Below are positions 35,824 to 45,524 of a stretch of 64,000 nt of DNA, one piece after another. Position 1 is the stretch's first letter, and each line of letters starts with the position of its first letter. Under the pieces are notes generated by a model. The model had not been told where the DNA came from and searched no databases. It worked only from the letters and a program-made list of their open reading frames with translations. The stretch covers positions 1,838,501 to 1,902,500 of the forward strand of contig JAATWA010000001.1 in the NCBI GenBank assembly GCA_013361095.1, read 5' to 3'. Position numbers and translations under genes: made by a program. The DNA is from Pseudanabaena biceps (GTDB taxonomy: Bacteria; Cyanobacteriota; Cyanobacteriia; Pseudanabaenales; Pseudanabaenaceae).

Positions 35824-35883
35824 TTTGCTGATTTTTGAAATAGGTCAAAACATTTGACGAGAAAATAAGGCTTTCAGGATTTA
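35824..35883. repeat. 60-bp direct repeat, copy A
   Basis: The sequence starting TTTGCTGATTTTTGAAATAG matches 37281-37340 at 55 of 60 positions in the same orientation. It lies 15 bases after mutM. Confidence 0.85.
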
Positions 35884-36010
35884 GGCATTGGTCAGTTAAT
35901 CGGGGATAGGTGCTGAAACACACATTTCATACTGATGAATAAAGACGCAAATACGTTGATAACGCTTCACCTGTCCAGTGCCGAAATAATTTTAGCGCCT
36001 CTAATTGTTA

Positions 36011-37195
36011 TTACTCAACAGGTCTATTTTTTTCTGCATCCATTAAGGAATTGTGTAATATCTTATGGGGAGATGGATATATTTTTAGCTTCTTATGCCA
36101 CTTATCAATCCATTCTTTTTCATCTTCCTCACAGTTTCGATTAGATAAATCCTTTAGATCATCAGGGAGATTTGTATTGCATAGATAGGTGTTTTTCAAC
36201 TGTTCTCTTGTTAGTTCTTTTGCATCCTCAAAATTTGCACCACTGAGGTTTGCGCCATCAAGTTTTGTAAATTTGAGATTTGCACCCTTAAGTTTTGTAA
36301 ATTTGAGATTTGCACCCTCAAAAATGGCTCCTAATAAATCTGCACTCTCAAGATTAGCGCATGTGAGATATGCGCCATTAAGCATGCTTCCTGAAAAGTT
36401 TACGCCCTTAAGCCTTGAGTATTCTAGTCCTGAACCCTTAAGCTTAGCTCTTAAAAGATTTGTATATTCAAGATTAGCTCCTGAAAGATTTGCGTACTCA
36501 AGATTAGCTTTTGAAAGATCTGCGCCATTGCCTAAAGTTAGACCAGAAAGAGATTCACCCTGCTCCACTAAATCTTCTAATGCTGCAATCCTAGCACCGC
36601 TAACTTGTTGTCCATGAGAGGTATGAATTACCTGCCATGCTTGGTATTTTGCTTGCCGTTCACGTTGAGGGATTTCTTGGAGAAATTTCCATCCCACGTA
36701 GAGGATAGTTAAATTTGGTAGCACACCAAAAAACCACAATAGCTCCTGCCCTGCCAACTTCAAACGTTGGCTAGGGCTTAGATCTTGATAAAACCAAACA
36801 ATTGGACTTAGTAAGTTGTCTCGCCTAACATCTGGTAGGAGGTCTGGATTTGATTTTTGGAGAGCTAATAACTTTTTGTATTCATCGGGTTTAATTTCAA
36901 GCTTCTTAGCTTCGCTTTGGATCATTAGTTCCCGAACAAATGGGTCAGTCTTCTTTTTTACAGACTCGATACTATTTTTTGTCTTAGAGATCAAATCTTT
37001 TAATTCTTGACTTTCAAGACTATTTTCTTGTTTATTCTCTGGGTAGAAAGCTATGGACAAGAACAATAAAAAGAATAGAATACCGCCAATCTTTAAGCCT
37101 ATCATCAAGCCATTATTTTGCTTCAGTCTAGAGACTGTCTTGCTCTTGAGCAAAATTTCTAAAAAAGATCTGGTTGGGACATTGTTGTTTTCCAA
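36011..37195 (-). CDS. Membrane-anchored pentapeptide-repeat protein
   Basis: A 394-residue protein. TM1 covers about 29-50 (LKIGGILFFLLFLSIAFY). A charged helical region (60-135) is followed by TM2 near 145-170 (ELLWFFGVLPNLTILYVGW). Residues about 205-335 form a right-handed pentapeptide helix with A(D/N)Lxx units such as LSGANLEYTNLLRAKLKGS. The tail is charged. Function unknown. The whole gene sits between two 60-bp direct repeats, which hints at a mobile or recombined cassette. Confidence 0.82.
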   Translation of the reverse strand: MENNNVPTRSFLEILLKSKTVSRLKQNNGLMIGLKIGGILFFLLFLSIAFYPENKQENSLESQELKDLISKTKNSIESVKKKTDPFVRELMIQSEAKKLEIKPDEYKKLLALQKSNPDLLPDVRRDNLLSPIVWFYQDLSPSQRLKLAGQELLWFFGVLPNLTILYVGWKFLQEIPQRERQAKYQAWQVIHTSHGQQVSGARIAALEDLVEQGESLSGLTLGNGADLSKANLEYANLSGANLEYTNLLRAKLKGSGLEYSRLKGVNFSGSMLNGAYLTCANLESADLLGAIFEGANLKFTKLKGANLKFTKLDGANLSGANFEDAKELTREQLKNTYLCNTNLPDDLKDLSNRNCEEDEKEWIDKWHKKLKIYPSPHKILHNSLMDAEKNRPVE

Positions 37196-37280
37196 TATTT
37201 TTTATCCTCGATAGCTATTTATCAATATCAAAAATCTTAGTCGTTTAAAGACTTTACAAGTCTAATCATATAACTGACAG

Positions 37281-37340
37281 TTTGCTGATTTTTGAAGTAG
37301 GTCAAAACATTTAATGAGAAAATATGGCTTTCAGAATTTA
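37281..37340. repeat. 60-bp direct repeat, copy B
   Basis: Partner of 35824-35883 with five substitutions and no gaps, 85 bases upstream of the pentapeptide gene start. Confidence 0.85.
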
Positions 37341-37397
37341 TAAATTCGTTGACAATAACATCTTCAAAAGGGTAGTTACTGGTTATTAGTTTTAGTT

Positions 37398-38546
37398 TTA
37401 AAAGACTTTAAGCCCGACCTGCTGGAACACATTAATTCTTGGTAAGCGGTGCTTAAATCCACAGAGAATTTCCCATGAAATTGTCCCTAATAAGTTTGCC
37501 CAGTCATCGGCAGTATTTTCAGAATCACCACCTAAAAATGTCACCACATCCCCAACATTGATATTTGCGACATTAGTAACATCGATCGCACATTGATCCA
37601 TAGTGATTGTGCCAATCTGCGCCACTTTTTGATTATTTACTGATACCCGAATTAGATTTGATAAACCGCGCGGAATCCCATCAGCGTAACCGATCGCCAC
37701 CGTAGCAATAGTCATATCCTGTGGGGCAATGAATGATCTGCCATAACTAACGCTTGTCCCAGCTTTAATTTCTTTGACTTGCGTAATCCTTGCTTTGACA
37801 GTGAGTGCAGGTTTTAAATCCACAATATTCTTAAGATTTGGCGCAGGATAAAGCCCGTAAAGCCCTAACCCAGTTCTCACGATGTCGTAATGAATCTGGC
37901 GATCGCACAACATCGCGGCGGTATTGCAAATATGAATGTAGGGCGGATTAATACCTTCCGCCTTGAGTGCCGCGATCACCTCCTCAAATCTGTGAGCTTG
38001 CAATTGCATAAAGGTGCGATCGCTATCATCAGCAGTGGCAAAATGCGAATAAACGCTCTTAATTTCTAAATTTGGTAAGTGCTGCACCAATTTGACAAAG
38101 GCGATCGCCTCTTGCCAATTCACCCCTAGCCTTGACATCCCCGTATCAATTTTCAGGTGAGCAGAAACTCTTTCACCAATATGATCTAAAACTTCGTGAT
38201 AGATCAGAGCTTGCTTAGAATTACAAATAGTCGGTTGCAAGCGATATTCCGCGATCGCCTTGATCTCATCATTGCCATTAGTTGCGCCTAAGACGACGAT
38301 GGGAGCAGTGATCCCTGCATTGCGTAACTGGATACCTTCAGGAATAGTGGCAACTCCTAGCCAGTTTGCCCCCGCCGCGATCGCAATTTGACTGACATCT
38401 AATGCCCCATGACCATAAGCATCAGCCTTAACGATTGCCATTAACTCGGTTGACCCAACTAACAAAGACTTTAGCTGATACACATTATGTTTGATGGCGG
38501 CTAGATCAACTTCGATCCAAGCTCGATGGTTTTGCTTGAGCATCAA
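37398..38546 (-). CDS. alr: Alanine racemase
   Basis: A 382-residue PLP enzyme making D-Ala for peptidoglycan. The PLP lysine lies in AIVKADAYGHGA (residue ~39) and the second catalytic base in SVSYGRSF. HLKIDTGMSRLG and TVAIGYADGIPRG complete the family blocks. The N-terminus NHRAWIEVDLAAIKHN is typical. It starts at ATG 38546 (or the next ATG codon) and is followed by the palindrome upstream of the GH10-like gene. Confidence 0.96.
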   Translation of the reverse strand: MMLKQNHRAWIEVDLAAIKHNVYQLKSLLVGSTELMAIVKADAYGHGALDVSQIAIAAGANWLGVATIPEGIQLRNAGITAPIVVLGATNGNDEIKAIAEYRLQPTICNSKQALIYHEVLDHIGERVSAHLKIDTGMSRLGVNWQEAIAFVKLVQHLPNLEIKSVYSHFATADDSDRTFMQLQAHRFEEVIAALKAEGINPPYIHICNTAAMLCDRQIHYDIVRTGLGLYGLYPAPNLKNIVDLKPALTVKARITQVKEIKAGTSVSYGRSFIAPQDMTIATVAIGYADGIPRGLSNLIRVSVNNQKVAQIGTITMDQCAIDVTNVANINVGDVVTFLGGDSENTADDWANLLGTISWEILCGFKHRLPRINVFQQVGLKVF

Positions 38547-38574
38547 GGCACACTCCTCTGAGACTTAACATAGT

Positions 38575-38631
38575 CCCAGAAGATTTTAGAAAAAAGCGGG
38601 CTAAGCCCGCTTTTTTCTAAAATCTTCTGGG
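38575..38631. repeat. Palindrome in the alr-GHL10 divergent gap
   Basis: CCCAGAAGATTTTAGAAAAA AGCGGGC arms (27 bases, perfect), loop TAA. Unusually it lies between two divergent genes, so it is not simply a terminator. Confidence 0.85.
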
Positions 38632-38857
38632 TTTTACTCTTTTCCCACCCAAGAATTATAGCGATCGCCAGTCTTTTTACCGCAACTCATCTCGGCAAAA
38701 AGACTCTTGCTGTTATACCAATTTCTGTCACAAACTCTTAGTGAACTTGGTGATTGCTGATCCGCCGAAGCAACAGCACATTGCGAAACGTTCATCGCTA
38801 CAGTTATACAATGAAAATTGCGATCAGTATTTTTACTTAGCTTAATTATCTATACTT
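38632..38857. promoter_or_regulatory. Promoter region of the GHL10 gene
   Basis: Contains AGTCTTTTTACCG and CGGCAAAAAGACT (38671-38706) as an inverted repeat with a 10-base loop. No ORF. Probably holds the promoter of the downstream gene. Confidence 0.45.
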
Positions 38858-40210
38858 ATGCGACTCATGCAGCTTATCCGTACTGTTATGCCTCAAGATT
38901 GGCAAAAAAATAATCCTAGGCATAATCTCAGATATAGCTTTAGGCAAATGTCGAGATCTCGCAAACGTTTTTTGTCGTTTCTTTTCATCGCAACTTTTGT
39001 ATGTACGATCGCCTTACATAGCCTCATCTCAATCGGTCTATTACAGGATCAAGCGATCGCCCAACTAAAGCCTCAAATTCCATCACTAACTCAACCCGCC
39101 CCAATAAAAGCGCCACCGACTCCAGCACCAGCTAAACAACGTGAAGAAATTCGCGGCGTATGGCTCACGAGTAACGATTTTTCGATGTTTAGCGATCGGC
39201 AAAAACTCGGTGAATCATTGCAGCAACTGAAACAACTTAATTTTAATACGATCTATCCCGTCGTCTGGAATGCTGGCTATGTCATGTTTCCCAGTAAAGT
39301 TGCCCAAGATGAAGGTATTCAACCCTTTATATATCGCGGCAAAGAGGGACAGGATATTGTGGCGGATATTATCGCTCAAGGACATCAAAACAATTTATTA
39401 GTGATGCCTTGGTTTGAGTTTGGCTTTATGGCTCCACCAATGTCTGAGCTAGCAGTTAATAAACCAGAGTGGCTGACTCAGCAGCGAAATGGAGATAAGA
39501 CATCAATAACGGCGGCGGGTGAAGTTTCTTGGCTTAATCCCTTTCATCCTGAAGTCCAGAAATTTCTCACCGATCTGATCTTGGAAGCTGTCACTAATTA
39601 TGATTTAGATGGCATTCAATTTGATGATCACACTAGTTTGCCCAAAGAATTTGGCTACGATCGCTACACCCTTAATCTCTATCGCCAAGAAACCAAAAAA
39701 GATGCTCCTGCCGATGTTGATGATCCTGAATGGGTGCGTTGGCGCTCTAACAAAATCACCGCGTTTATGGCAAATCTCAGCAAGGCGGTAAAACAAAAGA
39801 AGCCTGATCTAATTTTTTCGGTCTCTCCTAACTATCACGATTTTGCTTACAAGCAACAGCTTCAAGATTGGCTAACTTGGGTACGCCAAGGCTTTGTTGA
39901 TGAGTTAATCGTGCAGGTATATCGCTCTGATATTGATGATTTTTTATCTCAGATTAGTCGTCCTGAGATCATCGAAACTCAAAATAAAATTTCTACAGGG
40001 ATTGGCATCCTGTCTGGACTACGCAACAGCAATATCCCTATGTCTAGGGTTTATTCTCAGGCTGTAACTGCCAAAAATCGTGGTTTAGGAATTTCCTTCT
40101 TTTATTTCAAAAGTCTATGGGGCTACGGGCCTGAAACTGTCGCCGAACGACAAAGGGATCTGCAATATCTATTTCGCAATCCTGCTCCGAGAATTGCCAA
40201 GCAAGTCTAA
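38858..40210 (+). CDS. Exported glycoside hydrolase-like protein (GHL10/DUF187)
   Basis: 450 residues. A basic N-terminus and TM/signal segment at about 45-68 (FLFIATFVCTIALHSLI), a Pro/Ala linker and the GHL10 barrel: EIRGVWLTSNDF, LKQLNFNTIYPVVWNAGYV, MPWFEFGF, SWLNPFHPEV, DGIQFDDHTSL with acidic residues suited to catalysis, and IVQVYRSD. Members are probably exported glycosidases acting on wall polymers. The alanine racemase gene is its divergent neighbour. Confidence 0.88.
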   Translation: MRLMQLIRTVMPQDWQKNNPRHNLRYSFRQMSRSRKRFLSFLFIATFVCTIALHSLISIGLLQDQAIAQLKPQIPSLTQPAPIKAPPTPAPAKQREEIRGVWLTSNDFSMFSDRQKLGESLQQLKQLNFNTIYPVVWNAGYVMFPSKVAQDEGIQPFIYRGKEGQDIVADIIAQGHQNNLLVMPWFEFGFMAPPMSELAVNKPEWLTQQRNGDKTSITAAGEVSWLNPFHPEVQKFLTDLILEAVTNYDLDGIQFDDHTSLPKEFGYDRYTLNLYRQETKKDAPADVDDPEWVRWRSNKITAFMANLSKAVKQKKPDLIFSVSPNYHDFAYKQQLQDWLTWVRQGFVDELIVQVYRSDIDDFLSQISRPEIIETQNKISTGIGILSGLRNSNIPMSRVYSQAVTAKNRGLGISFFYFKSLWGYGPETVAERQRDLQYLFRNPAPRIAKQV

Positions 40211-40307
40211 ACCCAAAATAGAATGGCTGCGCTTCGCGCCGCCATTCTATTTTATCTCGTGAATAATTAGAGGTGTGCGGCGAAGCCGCACACCTCTAAT
40301 TATTCAC
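40209..40307. terminator. Two palindromes after the GHL10 gene
   Basis: An imperfect AACCCAAAATAGAATGGC palindrome (40209-40252) overlaps the gene end. A perfect one with GTGAATAATTAGAGGTGTGC arms (40259-40307, loop GAA) follows it. Confidence 0.8.
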
Positions 40308-40328
40308 TCGGAAAGCAGTAAAAAAACT

Positions 40329-40697
40329 ATGGCAGTAATCAAAAATGTCTTGGGCGGTAATTTAGAGCTATGCTGCTCATCGCCAGTAACTGGCTTTTAT
40401 CGTGATGGATTTTGCCAAACAGGCGATCGCGATTTGGGTATCCATGTTGTCTGTGCAGAAGTTACTGATGAATTTCTTGCTTACACTAAGTCTCAAGGAA
40501 ATGATCTACAAACTCCTGCACCGATGTTTAACTTCCCTGGATTAAAAGCAGGCGATCGCTGGTGTTTGTGCGCTTCACGATGGAAAGAAGCTTTAGAAAT
40601 GGGAGTTGCTCCACCTGTTTGTCTGGAAGCAACCCATGAGTCAGCCTTAAAATTTGTGACTCTTGAGCAATTAAAACAACCAAGTATCTCCGCCTAG
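40329..40697 (+). CDS. DUF2237-family protein
   Basis: 122 residues from ATG 40329 (MAVIKNVLGGNLELCCSSP). The family features are several conserved Cys (LCCSSPVTGFYRDGFC, HVVCAEVT, WCLCASRW, VCLEATHESAL). It is a small soluble protein conserved in many bacteria with no known reaction; metal or redox binding through the Cys is a possibility. The in-frame extension upstream would begin inside the palindrome and is rejected. Confidence 0.85.
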   Translation: MAVIKNVLGGNLELCCSSPVTGFYRDGFCQTGDRDLGIHVVCAEVTDEFLAYTKSQGNDLQTPAPMFNFPGLKAGDRWCLCASRWKEALEMGVAPPVCLEATHESALKFVTLEQLKQPSISA

Positions 40698-40701
40698 TTA
40701 T

Positions 40702-40754
40702 AAACCCAAATTGCCGTGTCGTCCGCTAGGCGGACGACACGGCAATTTGGGTTT
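40702..40754. repeat. Palindrome, arms AAACCCAAATTGCCG
   Basis: Perfect 25-base arms around TAG, directly after the DUF2237 gene. Confidence 0.85.
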
Positions 40755-40760
40755 TAAGTA

Positions 40761-40850
40761 AGTACAGCGCTTTGCGCTTTCATAAACGCCAAGAAGAGAG
40801 AGGCTGCCCTTCGGGCAGCCTCTCTCTTCTTGGCGTTAGCTTTGCGATAC
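40761..40850. repeat. Palindrome with element-end motif before mnmA
   Basis: TACAGCGCTTTGCGCTTTCA (40763) leads into a perfect palindrome 40785-40837 (25-base arms AACGCCAAGAAGAG..., loop TTC), followed by AGCTTTGCG. A partly kept composite element. Confidence 0.8.
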
Positions 40851-40862
40851 AATTGAGGTTGA

Positions 40863-41978
40863 ATGGTTCGATCGCAGCAAATGTCATACACAACCTCAAA
40901 CTCATTGCAAACAGCAGTAAAAACAAAAGAAAAAGTCGTTGTCGGCTTATCTGGTGGAGTTGATAGCTCTGTTGCCGCCGCCCTGCTCCATCGTGCAGGA
41001 TATGATGTCACGGGGTTGACGCTGTGGTTAATGCGTGGCAAAGGACAATGCTGCTCTGAGGGAATGGTAGACGCGGCGCGTCTATGCGAAGAATTAGAAA
41101 TTCCCCATGAAATTGTCGATAGTCGCGATGTATTTGAACAAAGCATTATTAATTATTTGGTGACGGGCTACGCGGCAGGCGAGACTCCACTGCCCTGTTC
41201 CCGTTGCAATAAAGCCGTCAAATTTGCGCCCATGATGACCTATGCCCGTGAGCAATTGGGTATTCACAAAATTGCCACAGGACATTACGCCAGATTAAAT
41301 TTTAATCCTGAGTCGGGGCGCTATGAATTGCGACGAGCTGTTGATGGCACTAAGGATCAGTCTTATTTTCTGTACGAAGTGGGACAAGAAGAACTAAGTT
41401 GCTGCATCTTTCCATTGGGAGAGACGACCAAAGTGGAAACTCGCAAAATTGCGACTGAATTTGGATTAGCTACTGCCGAGAAGCCTGAAAGTATGGATTT
41501 ATGTCTAGTGGAAGCTAACGGCTCCATGAGAGCTTTTCTCGATAAATACCTCACGCCAATCCAAGGAAAAATTGTTGATACTCAAGGCAATATCTTGGGC
41601 GAACATGATGGCACATATCACTACACCATCGGTCAACGCAAAGGCTTAGGCGTGGCTGCTGCCAATCCGCTTTATGTGATTGCCCTTGATCCTGTCAAAA
41701 ATGAAGTTGTAGTCGGCGATCGCACAGAAGCCCATGACAAGGAATGTATGATCAACCAAGTAAATTGGGTATCGATCGCGCCGACAGATATTCCCTTTAC
41801 GGCGGAAGTGCAAGTGCGCTATCGCACAGAACCTGCGGCGGCTACAATCATTCCCTTAGGCGATCGCGCCAGAATCGTCTTTGATGAGCCGCAGTTTAGT
41901 ATTACCCCTGGGCAAGCGGCGGTGTTCTATCACGGCGACATGCTACTGGGCGGCGGTTTAATAGAGACCAAACTTTAG
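40863..41978 (+). CDS. mnmA: tRNA-specific 2-thiouridylase
   Basis: A 371-residue MnmA. The PP-loop [17 protein letters not shown] binds ATP. The two catalytic Cys lie in [11 protein letters not shown] and [22 protein letters not shown] belongs to the central domain, and a beta-barrel C-terminal domain follows. It installs the 2-thio group at U34 of tRNA-Lys/Glu/Gln. ATG 40863 is used; ATG 40884 is a shorter alternative. The proB start lies three bases after the stop, so the two are probably co-translated. Confidence 0.95.
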   Translation: MVRSQQMSYTTSNSLQTAVKTKEKVVVGLSGGVDSSVAAALLHRAGYDVTGLTLWLMRGKGQCCSEGMVDAARLCEELEIPHEIVDSRDVFEQSIINYLVTGYAAGETPLPCSRCNKAVKFAPMMTYAREQLGIHKIATGHYARLNFNPESGRYELRRAVDGTKDQSYFLYEVGQEELSCCIFPLGETTKVETRKIATEFGLATAEKPESMDLCLVEANGSMRAFLDKYLTPIQGKIVDTQGNILGEHDGTYHYTIGQRKGLGVAAANPLYVIALDPVKNEVVVGDRTEAHDKECMINQVNWVSIAPTDIPFTAEVQVRYRTEPAAATIIPLGDRARIVFDEPQFSITPGQAAVFYHGDMLLGGGLIETKL

Positions 41979-41981
41979 GTT

Positions 41982-43139
41982 ATGCACAATTCCATCTCTT
42001 CTCCTATGCAACCACAGACCATTGTGATCAAAATTGGCACGTCTAGCCTTAGCCAGCCCGAATCAGGGGATCTTCAGCTAGCCACGATCGCCAAATTAGT
42101 GGAAGTAGTCGTGCATTTACGGCGGCAAGGACATCGCGTAGTTTTAGTTTCTTCGGGTGCAGTGGGCATCGGTTGTGGTCGATTGGGATTAAAAAAACGT
42201 CCTAGCAAAATCGCCACTAAGCAAGCTGTCGCCGCCGTTGGACAAGGACGCTTGATGCGAATCTATGATGACTTTTTTGGTTCTTTACAACAACCTGTCG
42301 CTCAAGTTCTACTCACACGCGGCAATCTAATTCAACGACAGCACTATATGAACGTTCATGCCACTTTTCAGGAACTTCTCGAATTGGAAGTTGTTCCCAT
42401 TGTGAATGAGAACGATACGGTGGCGATCGATGAACTTAAGTTTGGCGATAATGATACGCTTTCCGCTTTGGTTGCTAGTTTGATTGAGGCGGATTGGTTG
42501 TTTTTATTAACCGATGTTGATCGCCTCTATTCCGATGATCCACGTCAAAATCCTGATGCTAAGCCCATCGAGTTTGTGGAGTATCCTCAACTGCAAGAAC
42601 TGCGCCAAGCGATCGGTGAGAAACAAGCAATTGGCTCTAACAAGGGTGGTACGCAATGGGGAACTGGTGGCATGACCACCAAACTGGATGCCGCCAGAAT
42701 CGCCTCAGCAGCAGGAGTCAAGACTGTTATTACCCGTGGCGCATTTCCCGATCGCCTCTTGGCAATTTTAGAAGGCGGTAACTTTGGCACTCAATTTGCA
42801 GCACAACCAAAAACCGTCAATGCACGGAAACGCTGGATCGCCTACGGAATGGTGACAAAAGGGAAGTTGTTCCTAGATAATGGCGCTGTGAATGCGGTAA
42901 TCCAGAAAGGGCGATCGCTATTACCTGCGGGAATTACGGAAGTACAAGGCAAGTTTGAAGCGAATGAGTCCGTTAGTCTCTGCGATCGCGACGGCAAAGA
43001 GATTGCGCGAGGCATCACTAACTATAGCAGCAACGATATTGAGCAGATTCTCGGCTCCCAATCAGAGGATATTCCGCGCCTCTTAGGTTTTGACGGCGAA
43101 GAAACCGTAATCCATCGCGATAATTTAGTTAACCTTTAA
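41982..43139 (+). CDS. proB: Glutamate 5-kinase
   Basis: A 385-residue ProB. The amino-acid kinase domain ([57 protein letters not shown]) covers 1-260 and a PUA domain the rest ([20 protein letters not shown], in part). It makes gamma-glutamyl phosphate, the first step of proline synthesis, and is normally inhibited by proline. Its linkage to mnmA is by spacing only; there is no shared pathway. Confidence 0.96.
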   Translation: MHNSISSPMQPQTIVIKIGTSSLSQPESGDLQLATIAKLVEVVVHLRRQGHRVVLVSSGAVGIGCGRLGLKKRPSKIATKQAVAAVGQGRLMRIYDDFFGSLQQPVAQVLLTRGNLIQRQHYMNVHATFQELLELEVVPIVNENDTVAIDELKFGDNDTLSALVASLIEADWLFLLTDVDRLYSDDPRQNPDAKPIEFVEYPQLQELRQAIGEKQAIGSNKGGTQWGTGGMTTKLDAARIASAAGVKTVITRGAFPDRLLAILEGGNFGTQFAAQPKTVNARKRWIAYGMVTKGKLFLDNGAVNAVIQKGRSLLPAGITEVQGKFEANESVSLCDRDGKEIARGITNYSSNDIEQILGSQSEDIPRLLGFDGEETVIHRDNLVNL

Positions 43140-43221
43140 AATAATAAGTACCTTTTATCTTTTGCAATCGGGCTTCGTGCATTAAGTTAAAATTTAACGT
43201 AATGTTTGGTGGATAAATGAT

Positions 43222-44007
43222 TTAACTGATTACATACTGAAAATCTGAATTGATCGCACAACGTGTAGCAGCCGTAAACTGAGCATTATCAGATATGTAT
43301 TTCTTTAAGTCTTCTTTTATCTCTACTACTATTTCTTGTAGTTCAAGATCATTCTGGCGGTGACTGGCTAACAGCAAGATCTCATTTAATCGCTTTAATT
43401 TTTGCAGATGCTGAAGTCTTGATTCTGGTAACGCCCGTTCGTTAAGTTTCAGCGAATCAATAGTAACTTGTCCTCTGTGATTACCTTCAATTGCATATGC
43501 AACTTGCCCCCTAAATCCGATAAACTCCTCAGGATTTTCTTTCCCAAAATCAATAAATAATGGCTGCTCCTGCTCAATTTTTTCTTTGTGGTTATTAGCT
43601 CTTGCGGTTGGATTTTGGAGAGGAAATAAATTTTGCTTATGTCTTTGGTTGCAACCAGTACAGGCAAGATAGAGATTTTCCCATTCATAAGCCAGCCAGT
43701 AGTAAGCTGGATATTTTAGAGCTTCGCCATTTGCTTGTTTGTAGGCTTGCTTCGGACGAAAGTGTTCGACATCGCCATCAGTACCGATTAAGCGTTCGCA
43801 AAAACAGCACTTTTGGTGTTGAGCTTTGATTAGTGCTTGTTTGACGGTTTTATGAGCATAAATAGACCTATCAAATTCAAACTTTTTTGTCCCTGTTTCG
43901 TAGGCTGATGGATTGCGAGAATATGAGATGCAATGCGATCGCCGTTTTTGTTTACCATCTATAGCAAGTTTTTCTGGCGGTGTTTTGGGCTTGTGAATCC
44001 GAATCAC
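43222..44007 (-). CDS. ptuB: HNH nuclease, Septu PtuB-like
   Basis: A 261-residue protein with a Cys-rich HNH nuclease core: KCCFCERLIG, the metal-binding DVEHFRPK and a second zinc pair in YLACTGCNQRHKQNLFPL. This matches the TIGR02646-type HNH family, found as PtuB in Septu systems and with some retrons. Its ATG overlaps the end of the ATPase gene by four bases, so the two are translated together. In Septu the ATPase controls this nuclease, which degrades DNA on phage infection. Confidence 0.85.
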   Translation of the reverse strand: MIRIHKPKTPPEKLAIDGKQKRRSHCISYSRNPSAYETGTKKFEFDRSIYAHKTVKQALIKAQHQKCCFCERLIGTDGDVEHFRPKQAYKQANGEALKYPAYYWLAYEWENLYLACTGCNQRHKQNLFPLQNPTARANNHKEKIEQEQPLFIDFGKENPEEFIGFRGQVAYAIEGNHRGQVTIDSLKLNERALPESRLQHLQKLKRLNEILLLASHRQNDLELQEIVVEIKEDLKKYISDNAQFTAATRCAINSDFQYVIS

Positions 44008-45404
44008 TCAACTGCCTCCATAACAGGTTTTTCTAATAATTTGGCAGCACGACGAATGATATCCATCGCTTTGATATCGTCTGGAGTTTCGGCAGTCGGC
44101 AAAGCACCAATTTTTTCTTCTAATTCCTTCAGTTTTGCTTTATCAGCTTTTGATAGCTTTGCTTTAGAAAGAATTGTCTGTCTTTCAGCTAACAATTTCT
44201 CAATTTGAGGAGGTCGCGCCGAGGGGATTTCAAAAACACTGGTTAGAACTTGATCGACGCGCCAATTGTCAATAATCTCTGGATTGTTATCAATTATTAC
44301 GCGATCGCCTTCTCGCCTTAATAAAACAATATTCGCATCTTGAGCAGCTTGCACCACTAGCGGACTATGAGCAGTAACAATAAATTGTGTATTGGGAAAT
44401 CTCTCAGTCAGAAATTCCATAATTGTCCTTTGCCACTGTGGATGCATATGTAAGTCAATCTCATCAACTAACACAATCGCTGGCTCAGCAAGCGGATCTT
44501 CGCTATCAGGATAACGGTCAAATAGCCTTACCACTAAATCAACCATCCATGAGATTGTTGTGCGATATCCCAGTCCTAAACTAGATAGATGTACCCATCC
44601 ATAAGGGGTTAAAAATTTAGCTCTAGGTCTAGGATAGTCTTCATCTGCTTGAGCAATTTGAATATCTGTGATGTCTGGTAAAACTTTCTTCAAAACTTCA
44701 ATTATTTGATTAAATCTCTTTTTAAATTTTTCTTGTGCTTTTCCAGAAGAAGATTTGGCTGTGTAGTCGGATTGTAATAACCACTCTTCTGCGTTGACAA
44801 GAGAGACGTAATCAGAGAATAGACTTTCCGAAGTGTTTGAGAGAAAACTATTGAAAAGCGAAATCTCTCCAACTGCCATTCTTCGACTTGCTCCATACCC
44901 ATAGCAGGTTAAACCTTCTAACTCATTATCACACCCAGAGAAGTGATGCCCTACAATTATTTCAATATGATGGTATTTACATTTTTTCGTATACTCTGGA
45001 ATTTTTATGTTAGACAGCTTCTGACCACTGATAAAGATTGCAGAAATTACAGACCCTGCATTTTGCATTGCCTCTAATTCTTGTGTCATTGAAAAATCTG
45101 GAAAATTATAAGGACTGTACGAATGAAAAAAGATAGGATATCTGTCAGTAGGATCAAATTGATCTCTCCTCATTTCTAACCCAGCAAGACATCTTAAGAG
45201 TGTTGTCTTTCCTACTCCGTTATTTCCTAAAATTACAGTCCATTGCAATGGATAGCCTTCAGAATCTGATAGTCTTAGTTCGTGTCTATCTTTAAAGCAA
45301 AGGACATTTTCTAATTCCAAGGAGTGGAAATAGACAGGTAGATTTTTGTTTTCTAGTACCGCAGGTTTACGTCTGGTTGTAGCTTTCTTTGGCTGATTGG
45401 TCAT
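44004..45404 (-). CDS. ptuA: AAA/ABC-type ATPase, Septu PtuA-like
   Basis: A 466-residue OLD/RecF-like ATPase. Walker A is GNNGVGKTTLL (near residue 55), Walker B IVLVDEIDLHMHP, and VTAHSPLVV the switch His. A signature-like SSLGLGYRT precedes Walker B. The C-terminal helices (IEKLLAERQTILSKAKLSKA) are coiled-coil-like. With the overlapping HNH gene this forms a Septu-type defence operon. The promoter must lie in 45405-45524, between it and the toxin gene. Confidence 0.85.
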   Translation of the reverse strand: MTNQPKKATTRRKPAVLENKNLPVYFHSLELENVLCFKDRHELRLSDSEGYPLQWTVILGNNGVGKTTLLRCLAGLEMRRDQFDPTDRYPIFFHSYSPYNFPDFSMTQELEAMQNAGSVISAIFISGQKLSNIKIPEYTKKCKYHHIEIIVGHHFSGCDNELEGLTCYGYGASRRMAVGEISLFNSFLSNTSESLFSDYVSLVNAEEWLLQSDYTAKSSSGKAQEKFKKRFNQIIEVLKKVLPDITDIQIAQADEDYPRPRAKFLTPYGWVHLSSLGLGYRTTISWMVDLVVRLFDRYPDSEDPLAEPAIVLVDEIDLHMHPQWQRTIMEFLTERFPNTQFIVTAHSPLVVQAAQDANIVLLRREGDRVIIDNNPEIIDNWRVDQVLTSVFEIPSARPPQIEKLLAERQTILSKAKLSKADKAKLKELEEKIGALPTAETPDDIKAMDIIRRAAKLLEKPVMEAVE

Positions 45405-45524
45405 GACTTTTGGGTGAGAAACCCGATGCGCGAACTAACTATCTAGATATTGGTATATTAACAGATGCTAGATATAGCAGAAAGTTGATGACTGAAAAGA
45501 TACCGTTTCAAAATGATGCGATCG

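Noticed and set aside
36189..36617. 142-residue plus-strand ORF with repeated APLRFAP-like units
   Set aside because: It is the antisense of the pentapeptide repeat region; its periodicity mirrors the real gene.
40275..40328. Longer N-terminus for the DUF2237 protein
   Set aside because: Encoded by a palindrome arm; ATG 40329 matches the family start.
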